A DNA stretch of 63,269 nt, taken from contig RQSC01000028.1 of the NCBI GenBank assembly GCA_013416795.1, forward strand, positions 342,534-405,802, in the 5' to 3' direction. Both the position numbers and the translations under genes were made by a program. The stretch comes from Prasinococcaceae sp. CCMP 1430 (taxonomy: Eukaryota; Prasinodermophyta; Palmophyllophyceae; Prasinococcales; Prasinococcaceae). Below, one piece after another: positions 1-10,608 of the stretch. A model generated the notes under the pieces. That model ran no database searches and had not been told where the DNA came from. It worked only from the letters and a program-made list of their open reading frames with translations. The first letter of the stretch is position 1. Each line of letters starts with the position of its first letter.

Positions 1-1
1 G

Positions 2-1400
2 CGGCGCCTCGGCCGGAGGGCGCCCGCGCGCGTGCGCGCCTCGGCGTCCGCGGGCGGCCATTCGGGAGCGTACGATTTCGACGCCGCGCGCTTCCACCAG
101 GTGTCGCTGCAGAGCGTGCACCAGACGCCCGCGTCGGGTGCGCCCAGTGGCACTGTGCTGCTCAGCCGGACCGACGAGGGCCGCGGCATGACGGAGGGGA
201 AGCAGTGCCTGGCCATCGGCATCGGCGGCGACTCGCTCCTCGCCATCGTAAACAAGGTGAGCTGGCGCGGGGCGGGGCCGCGTGCGTCGGCGCGCCAGCG
301 CGCTCCGGGCTGTCGCGCGCAGTGCAGCGTGCGCGAGCGCACTTCTCGCCACCAAATTGAGAGCCTCACTGCGCTGCTTCTGACTGCGCCGCGCGCGCGG
401 CCGCAACGGCCGTCGCACGACCCGACCCACCTGCGCACCCCGCGCGTGTCGCGCGCTTCGCCAGCTCACCGACCGCAAAGTGGAGCGCCCCATGAGTCTC
501 GACCTGCTGTGGCACGTGCTGGAACGCGGCCGCGAGCTGGCCAAATCCAATTGGGTGCGTTGTGCCAGAGCCGCCGAGCGCGTGCCCGGTCGTTCTGGCG
601 CGCTCGCGCGTCGGGCGCCCGTCGGCCGCCCGTCAGCAGCGCCGCGCCGCGCCCGTGCTGACTTGGGGCGCACGCCCACGCGCGCCCACGTGCCGCACGG
701 CTGCGCATGCGTTCTCGACGGCGAACAGACACTGAGCCACATGGCCATCATCGACCTGAGGAATGGCATCTTCATCGGCCGCTTGTTCTTCGGGGCGGGC
801 GACGGAGCAGGCTCGACGGCAACGCCGGTGTGGGACTGTGACTGCCGCCCGTCCGACGGGCTGTGGCTTGCGCTGGCAGCCAACTGCCCTGTGTACGTGT
901 CAAAGGCGGTGTGGGACTCCGCCGCCATTCCGGCAGAGGCGCTGACCGACGGCGGCGTCAACATCGACCCGTCCCAGGGCCGTGGCCAGGCGGGCCGCGC
1001 GGGCGGCGGGTCGGGGCAGCAGCAGGCGGCACAGTGGCGCGCGGGCCGTGGATCAGCTGCGGGGGCCGGCAGTGCAGGCAGCGCGAGCATAGGCACCGGT
1101 GGATCGGCCGCGAAGCTCACGCCTGTCAACTCCGATTCGGCGCCCCTCGAGACGCTGTTCACGGACGATCGCGAGCCGGTGAAGAGGCTGAAGCGGGAGC
1201 TGGGCGTCGCCATATCCGAAGAGGACTACACCACCGCCGCGCGCATTCGTGATCATCCTTACATGAAAATACACGTGCGCACAGTCGAGTGCTGGCGCGG
1301 AGGGCGCCTCTCTGAGGCGATGCAGCTCGAGGAAGAGCTCGACCGCGCCATCGAGGCAGCCATCGCCGCTGGCGACGACTCCCTCTCTGATGGCGACTGA
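2..1400 (+). CDS. BFN (DUF151) bifunctional-nuclease-fold protein with C-terminal UVR motif, 5' partial
   Basis: Exons 2-256, 465-554 and 729-1400, all joined in phase 0 at GTGAGC/AG, GTGCGT/AG. The first two exons and the start of the third carry the BFN (DUF151) fold: a strand ending LLAIVNK, then a segment around ERPMSLDLLWHVL, then IIDLRNGIFIGRLFF and the hallmark RPSDGLWLALA. A Gly/Ala/Ser-rich linker follows, then a UVR-like module (EEDYTTAARIRDHPYM) close to the C-terminus. BFN plus UVR is the architecture of plant and algal BBD (bifunctional nuclease in basal defence) proteins; bacterial relatives are single BFN domains. Nuclease activity is known for a few members and is only inferred here. 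The open frame continues to the left window edge and no ATG is seen, so the transit peptide or upstream exons lie outside. It ends 245 bases from the oppositely oriented TBC gene. Confidence 0.8.
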
Positions 1401-1645
1401 GCAGCGGAGGCGCTCACGGCTGGCGAAGAGCGTGGAGAGAGAGACGCAGAGCAAATTCGTAGATGGGCGAGGGGCACGCAGACGCAGGGCCGCCCGCGGC
1501 CCACGCGCGGATGTTTGTACACTACTTTGCGCCAGCGCGCATGGCCCCCGAGCCTATCGCAGGTATCGCGCCGAAGAGAGATGGTATGTTAAAATGTTGT
1601 GACAAAGACGCTTTTGCTGCACGGCACGCTTGAGAGGCTGTTCGA

Positions 1646-3040
1646 CTAGGCCGGACCGACCGCGGGCAGCTGCGCCGTGGCGCGCCACATGAACGCTCGG
1701 CTGAGCACCATGTCCAGGTCGGCGACGTCCCACTCCTTGGTGGGCAAGCTCTGTATGAACATGACCAGGTCCTGAAACTCCATCGTGCAGACCTCGCTGC
1801 TGAATGTGAGCAGCAGGGCGGCGGCGACATAGATCAGGAAGTCCGGGAAGTCGTCACCCTCGGCCAAGTAGGCGTCCCATAGGCGCGGCGCGCAGCAGAA
1901 CGGCACCTCACGGATGAGCAGGCAGTTGAACCACCGGAACGCGAATTGCAAGAACTGCAGGCCTTGCTCCTCGATGTTGGCGGCGGCGCGCGGCTCCAGC
2001 CGCGCCACGAGCTCGGCCAGGCTGTCGCACTTGACCTGAATTCCCGGCTGTGCGAAGGTGTAGTGGTCGTGGATGCGGTCGAGCATCTCGCAGAGGCACC
2101 AATACACGTCAGCCTCGGCCGCCAGGAGCAGCGCCTCTGGCAGCGCGGACACGGCAGCTGCCACCGCGCCCTCGACGCGCCGCGCCGAGCTCGGAGTCTC
2201 CGGCGCGTCGGGCCCCAGCTGCAGCCCCCCGTCGTCTTGTGCAGGCGGCTGCTCGCTCTGCTCGGCTGCCGTGCCCCCGCCCTCCGCGTCGCCCTCCCCG
2301 CCATCATCCTCCGACGCGGTGCGCCCGAAGAAGAAGTAGTCTCGTCGCGCGCCCTCGCCGCCACGCGCGGCGCTCGCCGAGCCTGCAGCGGCGTTCTCGC
2401 GCAGTCGCTCCTCAAGGAAGACGGCGAGGAAGGGCGTGGCGAGGTCGTTGATGCCCTGCACGTAACCCGACGCCGGGTGGCGCATTGCCCACACGTACAG
2501 GCATCGATGCAGGCTCTGCTGGAGCCGCGTGTGCGCGACGAATGGCGCGCCGGCGGCCGTACGCGGTACGTCCAGTCCGATCTGCTTGTACGTCGCCTCC
2601 TCCTCCTCCGAACGGTCCAAGTCAGCGCCGGGCGCACCGAAAGTGGTGGGAAGCCAGTCCGCGTACTCGCGCCGCTTGCGGGCGAGCGCCGCCGGCCGCC
2701 GCTCAGCGGCCGGTGGCGCGTAGCCAAGGAGGATCCTCCACACGTCGGGCCTCAGATCGTCGGGCAGGCCCGCCCACGACGCATCACGCAGCGCGGCGAC
2801 GTCGACTGCCTTGGAGGCGAGCAGGCGCTCAATGCGCCCCCTCCGCGCGGCTGACACGCCGCCATCCGTCGAGTGCGCCCTCTGCGCGCGCGGCAGCTGC
2901 GACAGCGCGTCCGCGTCCGCGCCCGTGCCACCGCCCGCGCCCGCGCCCGCCTCTCTGGTCTCACCCGCTACGTCCCCAACCGCGCCGCCCCCGCCGCCGC
3001 CCACCGCCCCCTTGACGCGGCCCCATATGTGATTGAGCAT
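1646..3040 (-). CDS. TBC1D22-type Rab GTPase-activating protein
   Basis: One exon of 464 residues starting at a clear ATG (3038-3040). After a Gly/Ala-rich N-terminus (about 1-65) comes a full TBC domain. The arginine-finger motif is IGLDVPR (Arg160) and the glutamine-finger motif is GYVQGINDL (Gln195), so both catalytic residues needed to speed GTP hydrolysis on a Rab are present. The block LRPDVWRILLGY and the C-terminal half (CLLIREVPFC, LWDAYLAEGDDFPDF, LLLTFSSEV) resemble TBC1D22A/B and yeast Gyp1, which act at the Golgi. An acidic low-complexity insert (about residues 225-285) sits inside the domain, longer than in animal members. The start codon lies about 500 bases from the mitochondrial L21-like exon, which is also on this strand. 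Confidence 0.9.
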   Translation of the reverse strand: MLNHIWGRVKGAVGGGGGGAVGDVAGETREAGAGAGGGTGADADALSQLPRAQRAHSTDGGVSAARRGRIERLLASKAVDVAALRDASWAGLPDDLRPDVWRILLGYAPPAAERRPAALARKRREYADWLPTTFGAPGADLDRSEEEEATYKQIGLDVPRTAAGAPFVAHTRLQQSLHRCLYVWAMRHPASGYVQGINDLATPFLAVFLEERLRENAAAGSASAARGGEGARRDYFFFGRTASEDDGGEGDAEGGGTAAEQSEQPPAQDDGGLQLGPDAPETPSSARRVEGAVAAAVSALPEALLLAAEADVYWCLCEMLDRIHDHYTFAQPGIQVKCDSLAELVARLEPRAAANIEEQGLQFLQFAFRWFNCLLIREVPFCCAPRLWDAYLAEGDDFPDFLIYVAAALLLTFSSEVCTMEFQDLVMFIQSLPTKEWDVADLDMVLSRAFMWRATAQLPAVGPA

Positions 3041-3210
3041 AGCGAGGTCCCTTGTGCCCCGCCTCCCCCCTTCGTCCCCCCCGGAGCCCCGCCCCTCTGG
3101 GCGGACAGGTGCCGGGGCTGGGGAGGCACTGCCTGGGCGCGGCGCGCACGCGGTGTGGCAGCGCCGCGCCGCAGCTGGCCGACCTGCGCTTCCTCCGATG
3201 GCCGCGGCCG

Positions 3211-3232
3211 AAAAAAAAAAAAAAAAAAAAAA
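3211..3232. repeat. Poly-A tract of 22 bases
   Basis: Uninterrupted run of A in otherwise very GC-rich DNA, followed directly by GTGGGGGGGGTGG. It lies where the 3' half of the L21-like gene would be expected. On the minus strand it is a poly-T run, so it could serve as a pyrimidine tract or mark an assembly weak point. Confidence 0.95.
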
Positions 3233-3553
3233 GTGGGGGGGGTGGAGCCGAGCCGTGCGCCGCGTGGACGATGGAGCCCAGGTCCGAAGTCACGTGCGAT
3301 TCGGCACCACAGGCAAAGAGCGCCGAAAAAACGCGCGCGCCCGGGCGGCCGGGCGCCGCGCGAACTCCGCGATACCAGCACACAACGAGGAATCGGATCT
3401 GAGCCGCGCGTTCCTGTGCGGGTGCGTGCGCCCCACCCACAGCGCGTCCGCGGGAGACGAGAGCGCACGCGCGGCGGTGCGGGTGGTGGTGGTGTGTGCG
3501 GGGGGGGGGACGCGGCGGCGCAGGGGCGCGCCCCTCGCGCCGGCGACTCGGAC

Positions 3554-3946
3554 CTTCTCCGTAACGATGACGTCGTCGGGCGACACTTTGAACTGGTGCG
3601 GCCCGACTGCCACGACCGCAAACTCGGCCTTGCCGCGCGCGAGCTTGTCGGGCGTGTACCCGCGTCGCTCGAGCACGCTGAATCCCATCTTGGCTGCGTT
3701 GGTGCGCTGCGCGGGCGCGGGCGCGGGCGCTTCGGCACCCTCAGCGGATGCGGAGGCGGCGAAGCCGCATCCCCTTTGCGTCGTCCATCCCAGCGCCTGC
3801 TGCCGCCACGGCGCGCGCTGCTCCCGCCACCGCTGCCCCCGCATCCATCGCTGCTCCGCCGCCGCGGCGCCCGCCGCGATGCTCGACGCGGGCCTCGACG
3901 CGTGCGCGTACAACGCCGCGTTCGACGACGCGGCCAACGCCTGCAT
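3554..3946 (-). pseudogene. Mitochondrial ribosomal protein bL21, N-terminal half only
   Basis: A 131-codon exon from ATG 3944-3946 (a second ATG is at residue 35). The first 80 residues are Arg/Ala-rich and look like a mitochondrial presequence. They are followed by FAVVAVGPHQFKV and DDVIVTEK, the first beta strands of organellar bL21. The exon can end in phase 0 at AAG|GTCCGAG (3554/3553). The rest of L21 (the strand with DKVLLLG and the basic GHRQ-type tail) should follow before the TBC gene at 3040, but I find it in no frame of 3040-3553. That gap contains a run of 22 A (3211-3232). The gene is either really truncated, or the second exon was lost or scrambled in assembly. I file it as broken, but a functional gene with a missing exon is equally possible. 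Confidence 0.55.
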
Positions 3947-4211
3947 CGACTCCGCGTGCGGCGGCCGCGAGGCCTCGCGGCGGCGGCGGTGCTGTGGGGG
4001 GCTGCTGCTGCTGCCCGTGCTGGCCGGCGTGGTGGTGACGGCGGCGCTGCTGCTCTACCGCCTCGTGCTCGCCGCAGGGGGCGCGGGGATCGACGACCGT
4101 GCGGGGCTCGTGCGCGGAGCGCAGCGTGCCCCTGAGGGCGCGCTGCAGCAGACGGACGCGCTCCAGGAGGCAGCAGCAGCGGCGGCGGTGGCGGCCGAGG
4201 GCGGACATTGA
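3879..4211 (+). CDS. Small predicted single-pass membrane protein, 110 residues
   Basis: ATG at 3879-3881, stop at 4209-4211. The N-terminal 35 residues are acidic and contain three cysteines (DACAYN, NACIDSAC). An RRRRCC cluster precedes one strong hydrophobic segment (GGLLLLPVLAGVVVTAALLL, about residues 45-64). The rest is Ala/Gln-rich and could be helical. Positive charge before the segment predicts a cytosolic N-terminus. It overlaps the first exon of the L21-like gene antisense by 68 bases if that gene starts at 3946, and does not overlap if L21 starts at its second ATG (3844). I do not recognise the family. It may instead be chance coding in the 5' region of TTI1, which begins 70 bases downstream. 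Confidence 0.35.
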   Translation: MLDAGLDACAYNAAFDDAANACIDSACGGREASRRRRCCGGLLLLPVLAGVVVTAALLLYRLVLAAGGAGIDDRAGLVRGAQRAPEGALQQTDALQEAAAAAAVAAEGGH

Positions 4212-4280
4212 GCGCCAGTCGCTGCAAAGCGAGCGAGCGGCTCCTCGATAGGCCTGATCTCCACCGCCTACGCGACGCAC

Positions 4281-7200
4281 ATGGTAGGCGCCGCTGGCGA
4301 CCGCGCTGTCGCCGTGCTCGCGCCTCGCGCGGCGGCGGTCGCAGCTCTGCTCGGTGGCACACATGGGAGGCAGTACGAGGGGCAGCAGCAGCCTCCGCTT
4401 GGCCCTGTAGAGCTTGGCGAGCTTGCGGACGACCTACGTGCCATCGGTGACGCGCTGGGAGCGCTGGGATCAGGCGATGCGAGCGAGGTGCGCCACGCTG
4501 GAGGCGGCGAGGACGGCGGCGGCACCGATGGCCCGGCCATGCTAGCGTGGGTCGACTTCGCTCTGCTGCCACTGCTCGGGGCGAGCGAGGCGGTGCGCAC
4601 TGGCCGCGCCCGCGGCGCGCGCGCATGCGAAGCGCTCGCGGGCGCGCTCGAGGCGCTGTGTACACAGGCCGGCGGCGAGCTGCGAACGCAAGCACAGTTC
4701 GCGCAGCTGCTGAGGGCGCTCGTGACGCTCGCCTCGGCGCCGCGCGACTCGCGCCAGGGTGCGGTTGGTGACGCAGGCGGCGACACACCGTCTGTCGGCG
4801 GCGCCGTGAGCGAGGAGGCTGCACACTGCGCGGTCCGAGCCTTGATCGCTCTGATGGAGCGAGCCGAGCGCGAGGGTGCTGCGTGTGCGTACACGCTTCG
4901 CGGTGTGGCCAACTCGCCCGGCGTGGGGCATTTGCTCTCTGCGCTGCTTGGCGTTTGCGCCGCCGAGGCGGAAGCGGGCGCCGCGGGCAGCCGCGCTCTG
5001 CTGACTGATGCGGCACGCGCCCTCGGCCGCGCTCTGCGCGCCGTTGGCAACGCCGATGATCTCGCATTCTTCCTGCCGGGGGTAGCATCGGGCATCTGCA
5101 AGTTGCTGGTCAAGGTGAGAAGAGCCGGCGCTTGCACGCGCACCGCATGTGGCGCCCATCTACCGCGGCGCACGCGAGCGCACCCCAGCGCGTGCAACTA
5201 CGTGCATGCACGCCAGCCCCACTCCTGCTGACACGCGCGAGTTACGCACACGGCCGCAATTTGCCGCACGTTGCCGCATATGGCGGGCGGGCGGGCACCT
5301 GGTCTCCTTCCATGGCCGTGCGGCCGCAGAGCGCGGGCGGCGCCGCAGCTACCGCTCGGCGGCAAGCTGGCGCAGGATTCGGTGGCACGCCTGTCGCAGG
5401 AGCTGCGGGTGGCGGGGCAGGGATAGCCGAGTGCATTGGTGCGCTCTCGGATTTGCTTGGCACGGTCATGAGCGATCAGGCCAACGCCGCCGCCCTGAAA
5501 TCACGACGCCAGGCTGCGCCCAATGGCGCGGACGGCGAGGGCGTGCTCGACAGCCTCAGGCGCCTTGCCGTCAACGATGGCAGCGATGGCAGCAGCGGTG
5601 GCAGTGACGGTCAGCATATGAATGGGTTGGGGGGCGCGGGCAGCAGCAGCAGCAGGGATGCCTCGGGCGAACGCTGCGCACGCCCCCCTTCGCCTTCGGA
5701 CCTGAGCTCGCACTCCTTTCGTGTCGATCGGAATGCCGCATGGCTGTGCTCCACAAGCGAACGCCTCGCATCCATGCTCGAGGCTGGACTGGTACCCGCA
5801 TGCTTGCATCCACGCGCTGGTGTGCGCAAGGCACTCGTGGCGCTATGCGCGCGCCTGAGCGACAGCTGTGGCGCTTCGCTCGGTTGCGGCGAGGTCGCGC
5901 GTGTGCTCCTCCGGTGCATGATGCAGCTGGCTCTCGACAACAGCACTGAAATTGCCCAGGAAGCGCGCGGGTCTCTACTGCGCGCGGTGACATCGCGTCC
6001 AGCTTGGCGCGAGGCAGTGGAATCCTCATTTACCAGCTCACTCGCAGAGCTGAAGCGAGCAGTTGAAGGGAAAGCAAGCGCAGGTGTGGTGGTCGCACGA
6101 GCGAGGAGACTCGCCGCGGCGGTGCAGATGGCTGGCGCGCGCGGTCTGTGGCGCGTGGCGCTCGCCACGCGCGCAGATGTGCGTTCCCTTGCTCTCGACC
6201 TTATTGCCATGCTGCGACTGCGCGTGAGTGCGCACACCAAGGCGGAGCACCGTCCCGCAGGCGCAGTGGTGGCACTCAGAAAGGAGCATGAGCCCCCAAC
6301 CTCCACGGAAGGCGATGCAGCCCAGGACGAAGTCGCAACGAGCGGTGTTCATAGCACATCCAATCCGGCCGGCGCCGATACAGCAGTGGGCAGGGCGTCT
6401 GAAGGCGCCAGTGGAATGCAGCCTCATGCGCCCGACGCCGTCGCGAGCGCTCTTCCTCGCATGCCACCCGCCCTGGCGCACGATATGTCGCAGGAGGCGT
6501 ATAACGCCATTGCACACGCCATCCGAGGGATCGGGCACGTGCTTGCGCGCGCAGACGCAGCTGGGACGGGCGCAAAAGCAGTTGAAGGTGGCAGAGGGAT
6601 TGGGTCGGTGATGCCTCATGCACGCTCGTTTCGCGCGCTCTGCTCGGAGCTCACGTCTTTGTTGCGCGCTGCAGCCACCAGCCTGGAGCGTCACATGCCG
6701 CGAGGTCTCGATCGCAACTCGAGCGTTGGACACGTTGCGTTGGCTCCGCAAAGCGCCCTGCGCGACGGCAGCGCGCTGGCTGCATCACTTGACAGGGAGA
6801 GAGCAGCCTCGGCGGCGGTGGTGCTCGCCGAGCTCATCTATGGCGCGTCAAAGTGTTGTGACGATGGGCGCTTTTGGGATCACATCGAAGATGAAGGAGC
6901 AGCGGCAATCAGTGAGGGGACGGTGCCCCGATCTCGCACTCATGGTCGCGGCAGCACGGCCGCTAGCCAGAAGGGAGAGGCCGTCAGTGGTGCACTCGAG
7001 TGCGTGCTTGTCGTCTCGGCCGACGCAATCGACGAGGTGCTCAACCCATCGCTATGGGAATCGGCCGGGGGTGCAATCGGCGAGGATAGCGTTTCACCGT
7101 TGCTCACGGGCGTCGATCGCACCTGCGTGACAGTGTCGCAGCAGGCATTACTTGAGGTGCTTGGAACGCTCGCGCGAGCATGCGGCGCTGGTTTCAGCTC

Positions 7201-9045
7201 ATCGGCGCGCCTGCTCGCAGCGACGCTCTACCCGCTGCTGCAAGCATTTGGTGCAGACGGCCGCGCCGGCGGCAGCGTTGAAGCTTCGAGCTCGGCGCAT
7301 GCGGCCCTGCTTGCGCTTTGTGAGGCTGGTGGGCACGCGTCGCTGCGCGGACTGATTGCTTCCAACACGGACTATATTGTTGACGCGCTGTGCCGTGGCA
7401 TGCGCCATATCGAGCTGCACCCGCGCAGCCCTGAGCTCTTCAGGGCGGTCATGTGCAAGGCCGGTGCGGATACTGCCTCGGACATATTGCCAATCATCGC
7501 GGAGCCAATGCGGACTGTGGTCAAGGTGCGCGGGCGGTGTCGAGGCGCGCATGCGTATGTGTGGCGCAATTATCCTCTTCAGTGACGAGTGCGAGGCTCT
7601 GCGTGCAGCTAACACCCGCGTGGTGCCGTTCGTGTGGACCCCTCCCATCCACGTTGGCACAGTCGCTGGACGTGACCTCCCGCGCGGCTTCGGCCATGCA
7701 CCTACGCGCCTTTTCTGAGATTGTCTTGCATGTATGCCGCGCGTTGCGTCTCGATGCAGCGCGACTGCGTGCGACGACCAAAGAGGCACTCGCACTCACG
7801 AGCGCGGCTGCCGAAGAGCATGCGTCCGAGAGCGGGGGTGCTGTCGACGGCGCTCATACGCCAACCATCGGGGAGGCGGATTCTGACGACGAGGACGACT
7901 TCGATGCAGAGGGTATCTCTAGCAGCAGTCCCCCCGCACAGCAGCGGCCGTGCACAGATACGAGGGCGTTGCGCGCTGCTGCTTCCGCTCCGAAGCGATG
8001 CGCGCGTTGCGTGATGGCGTTACGGCTCGCCTCGTCTGCTCTTGAGGCCGCCTTGCCGCTCTCGCAGGAACGCACTCTCACGACAGGCGATGCTGTCGTG
8101 CAGCTGAACGCTCTGCAGGCTTTGGGCACGTGTCTCGAGGCGCTCGCGCGTGTCGACGAGGCGATATCAGTGGAGCACAACATCGCGTCGCTGCTGGCAG
8201 AGCTCCAATTGAGTCCTGAGCCTCCGGAGGATCGCGTGGAGGCGCTCGGTGCGACGGACCATGCCGAGCTGCCACGCCTGCTGCCTTCAGTTGTGCTCGC
8301 GTGGCCAGGCGTCAGGGCGATGCTGCAGTCGCCGCAGGTGCCTGTCGCGAGTGCGGCGCTCGAGGCTATGGCGAGCGTACTCTCTACCGGCGGTAGCTTC
8401 ATGTCGCGGCGATTTGGCGACGAGGGCGTCCCAGATCTCATCAGGCTGCTGCGCCACGGCCCCACACCGGCGCGGGTGGCACCTGGCGTGCGCGCTCGCT
8501 ATTTGACAGATCGTGCAGCAATCGAGGCGACGATTCGAACGGGCGTTGGCCTCACCAAGGAGGACGAGGTCTCCAATGAGTCCATGCGGGCTGTGCGCTC
8601 GGCCGCTCTCAGGTGCATCGCACGCGCCGGCGCGGCCCGCTGCATCCCGCAGCAGAGCGCGGCGCTCCTCGCGCGAGAAGTCATGGCCCACCTTGCGTCG
8701 CTCCCCGAGGAGGCGCAGCCTGCGCTTGCCGCACTGTACGAGGCCGAGCCGGACGGCGTCTGGTACGAACTCTTCATCGCGGCGATGGACGGCACGGCGG
8801 GCAGCGAGACGGATGTGCAGAGCATCGGGAGTGATGGCTGCCCCCGGGAGCCCTCGGTGGACGGCCTGCCTCGAGTCGCGGAGCTGATCGCCAGGGCCGG
8901 TGGCCTGGCCAGAGAGACCGACGAGATCGCGCCGCGATGCGCGCCGCATGACGCGGCGCGCTCGCTGGTCAAGCTCGACGCTCGCGGCTGCTGCGCCGCG
9001 GCGCTCCATTCGCTGGCGAATCTGACGTCGAAGAATGTACTGTAA
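4281..9045 (+). CDS. TTI1-like HEAT-repeat protein of the TTT complex
   Basis: Exons 4281-5114, 5330-7525 and 7663-9045, all phase 0 (donors AAG|GTGAGA and AAG|GTGCGC; acceptors CAG), giving 1,470 residues. The protein is Ala/Leu-rich alpha-solenoid throughout. Family-specific blocks are FLPGVASGICKLL at the end of exon 1 and, in exon 2, ASNTDYIVDALCRGMRH followed by LHPRSPELF, which match the conserved core of TTI1. With TELO2 and TTI2, TTI1 forms the HSP90-linked cochaperone that matures PI3K-like kinases (TOR, ATM, ATR), in nucleus and cytosol. Low-complexity acidic linkers (around GEADSDDEDDFDAE) are extra compared with animals. The stop codon TAA overlaps a consensus splice donor (see findings), so the annotated 3' end could be an alternative form. 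Confidence 0.75.
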
Positions 9046-9337
9046 GTGATATGTGGTGCCCGCTCGTTGATCTACCGTCAAACGTCGAAATCGAAATGTT
9101 GACGACACGAGCGTGTTTTTTCCAGCGCGCCCAAACCCTCGTTTACTCATTTGCCGCGCTCAATGCCTTCAATGCGCCTTGGTGGCACCCGCCCTCGCAC
9201 CGCCGCCGCCGCCGCCCACGGTCGTTTGTGTTTGTGCTCGCTCGGCTCGACCCCGGGTGAAGTGAGGGGTGGGATGCGGCTGTGGCGCCGCCACCCGCGC
9301 GGGCGCGGCCGCGGCCGCCCCCACGAGGGACGAGCCC

Positions 9338-10568
9338 ATGTACTTCGTCACCTGCCGCAACGTCCTGAGCGAAGGACCAGGACCCGCCAATGAGTGCCTC
9401 GGGAAGGAGGTGCGCGCGTGGCGTGGGACCTGATTGAGCGCGCTGCTGAGGCGGCCTCAGGGCAGCCCCAGAGCGCGGCTCGCCGCGCTCTGTCTGTCTG
9501 ACGCGGCTTGCGCCACTGGCGCGTTTCTCCGTCCGCTCTTGGCAGCTGAACGAGCGCGCGCCCGACAACCTGCGCGCGGGCGAGGCCTGGCTCGTCGGCG
9601 ACGAGTACTACGTCAAGCTATATCCAGATGAGGACCTCCAGGCGACTCCCTCCGCGGGTGGTGATGACGAGCTGAAGGAGGAGAGCGATGGCGTCGACGC
9701 GCCGAAGGTCGAGCGGCCTCGCTGGCCGAGCGAGCGCGCCTACCTCTCCCTCGTGGCGCGCGCCAACCTTGCAAAGTCTCCGATCACCGTGGTGGTGCAC
9801 GGCTGCTTCACGAACCCTCGCGAAGGACTCGAACAGGCCGCGGGGCTGCAGGCCAAGTATGGCGCTGAGTGTGTGCCCTTCCTTTGGCCGGCCAACGGCA
9901 GGGCGACCCCGTGGGACTATCGCAGTGACAAGGCCGACGCCGAAATCTCCGCTCCGGCGTTCGGCCGCTTCCTGGCCAAGGCCGCGTTGTACCACACCAA
10001 GCACTCCCTCGTCTTCCGCGGTCGGCGCCAGGAGTGCCGCGTCCCCGCCGTGACGCTCGTGGCCCACAGCATGGGCTGTTATCTGCTCAAGCTCGCCGTG
10101 CTGAGCGAGAATACCGCCTGGGGCCCGAGGGGCCTCAGGCGCGACGAGGCGCCCGTGTTCGACAACATCGCCATAGTCGGCGCAGACGTCAACTCATGGG
10201 ACCATCTGATGTGGGTCGACGACCTGGCGCCGAGCGGGTCGGTCTTCATCACCTCAAATCCCAAGGACAAGGCCCTCCTGGCGAGCGACGTGTTTCCCGG
10301 CGAGAAGCAGTTGGCCCGCCTGGGCCAGACGGTGGAAGACGCCGAGCCCAAGAAGAAGGCCAGGGTGTACGTCGAGTTTGACATCGTGGAACCTGAGAAC
10401 CCCAGGGAACACGGGTACCACACGGTGAACACGAGTGGCGGACCCATCGAGAGGTTCTTCAGCGCCGTCATGCGCGGCGAGCGCTTCTCGCCCGCGCGGT
10501 TCGGCGCCGAGCTGGACATCGACACTGGGTGCTATGTGATCTCATCACGGGCAATTGGGACTGAATAA
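9338..10568 (+). CDS. Alpha/beta hydrolase of the DUF900 (COG4782) type
   Basis: Exons 9338-9409 and 9546-10568, phase 0, 364 residues. The second exon carries an alpha/beta-hydrolase core: strand VVVHGCF with the oxyanion turn (about residue 107), the nucleophile elbow VAHSMGCYLL (Ser199), an acid candidate in VGADVNSWD, and a C-terminal His near the HGYHTVNTSGG segment. This arrangement matches DUF900 esterase/lipase-superfamily proteins, widespread in bacteria and found sporadically in algae; the substrate is unknown. No signal peptide is evident. The stop codon runs straight into an AATAAA-type polyadenylation signal (GAATAAAG at 10562-10569). The neighbouring bestrophin gene ends only 40 bases away on the other strand, so the 3' UTRs probably overlap. 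Confidence 0.8.
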
Positions 10569-10608
10569 AGATTGTAGCGTCACTGTGACATTGTGATTAC
10601 CCCGCCCC

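Noticed and set aside
2968-5088. Minus-strand open frame of 706 codons across L21 and TTI1
   Set aside because: Arg/Pro/Ala monotony, no start context, no domain, and it crosses two other genes on both strands.
9126-9393. Arg-rich open frame after the TTTTTTCCAG acceptor as a separate gene
   Set aside because: No start codon context and it overlaps the hydrolase first exon in another frame; kept only as a possible TTI1 splice variant in findings.
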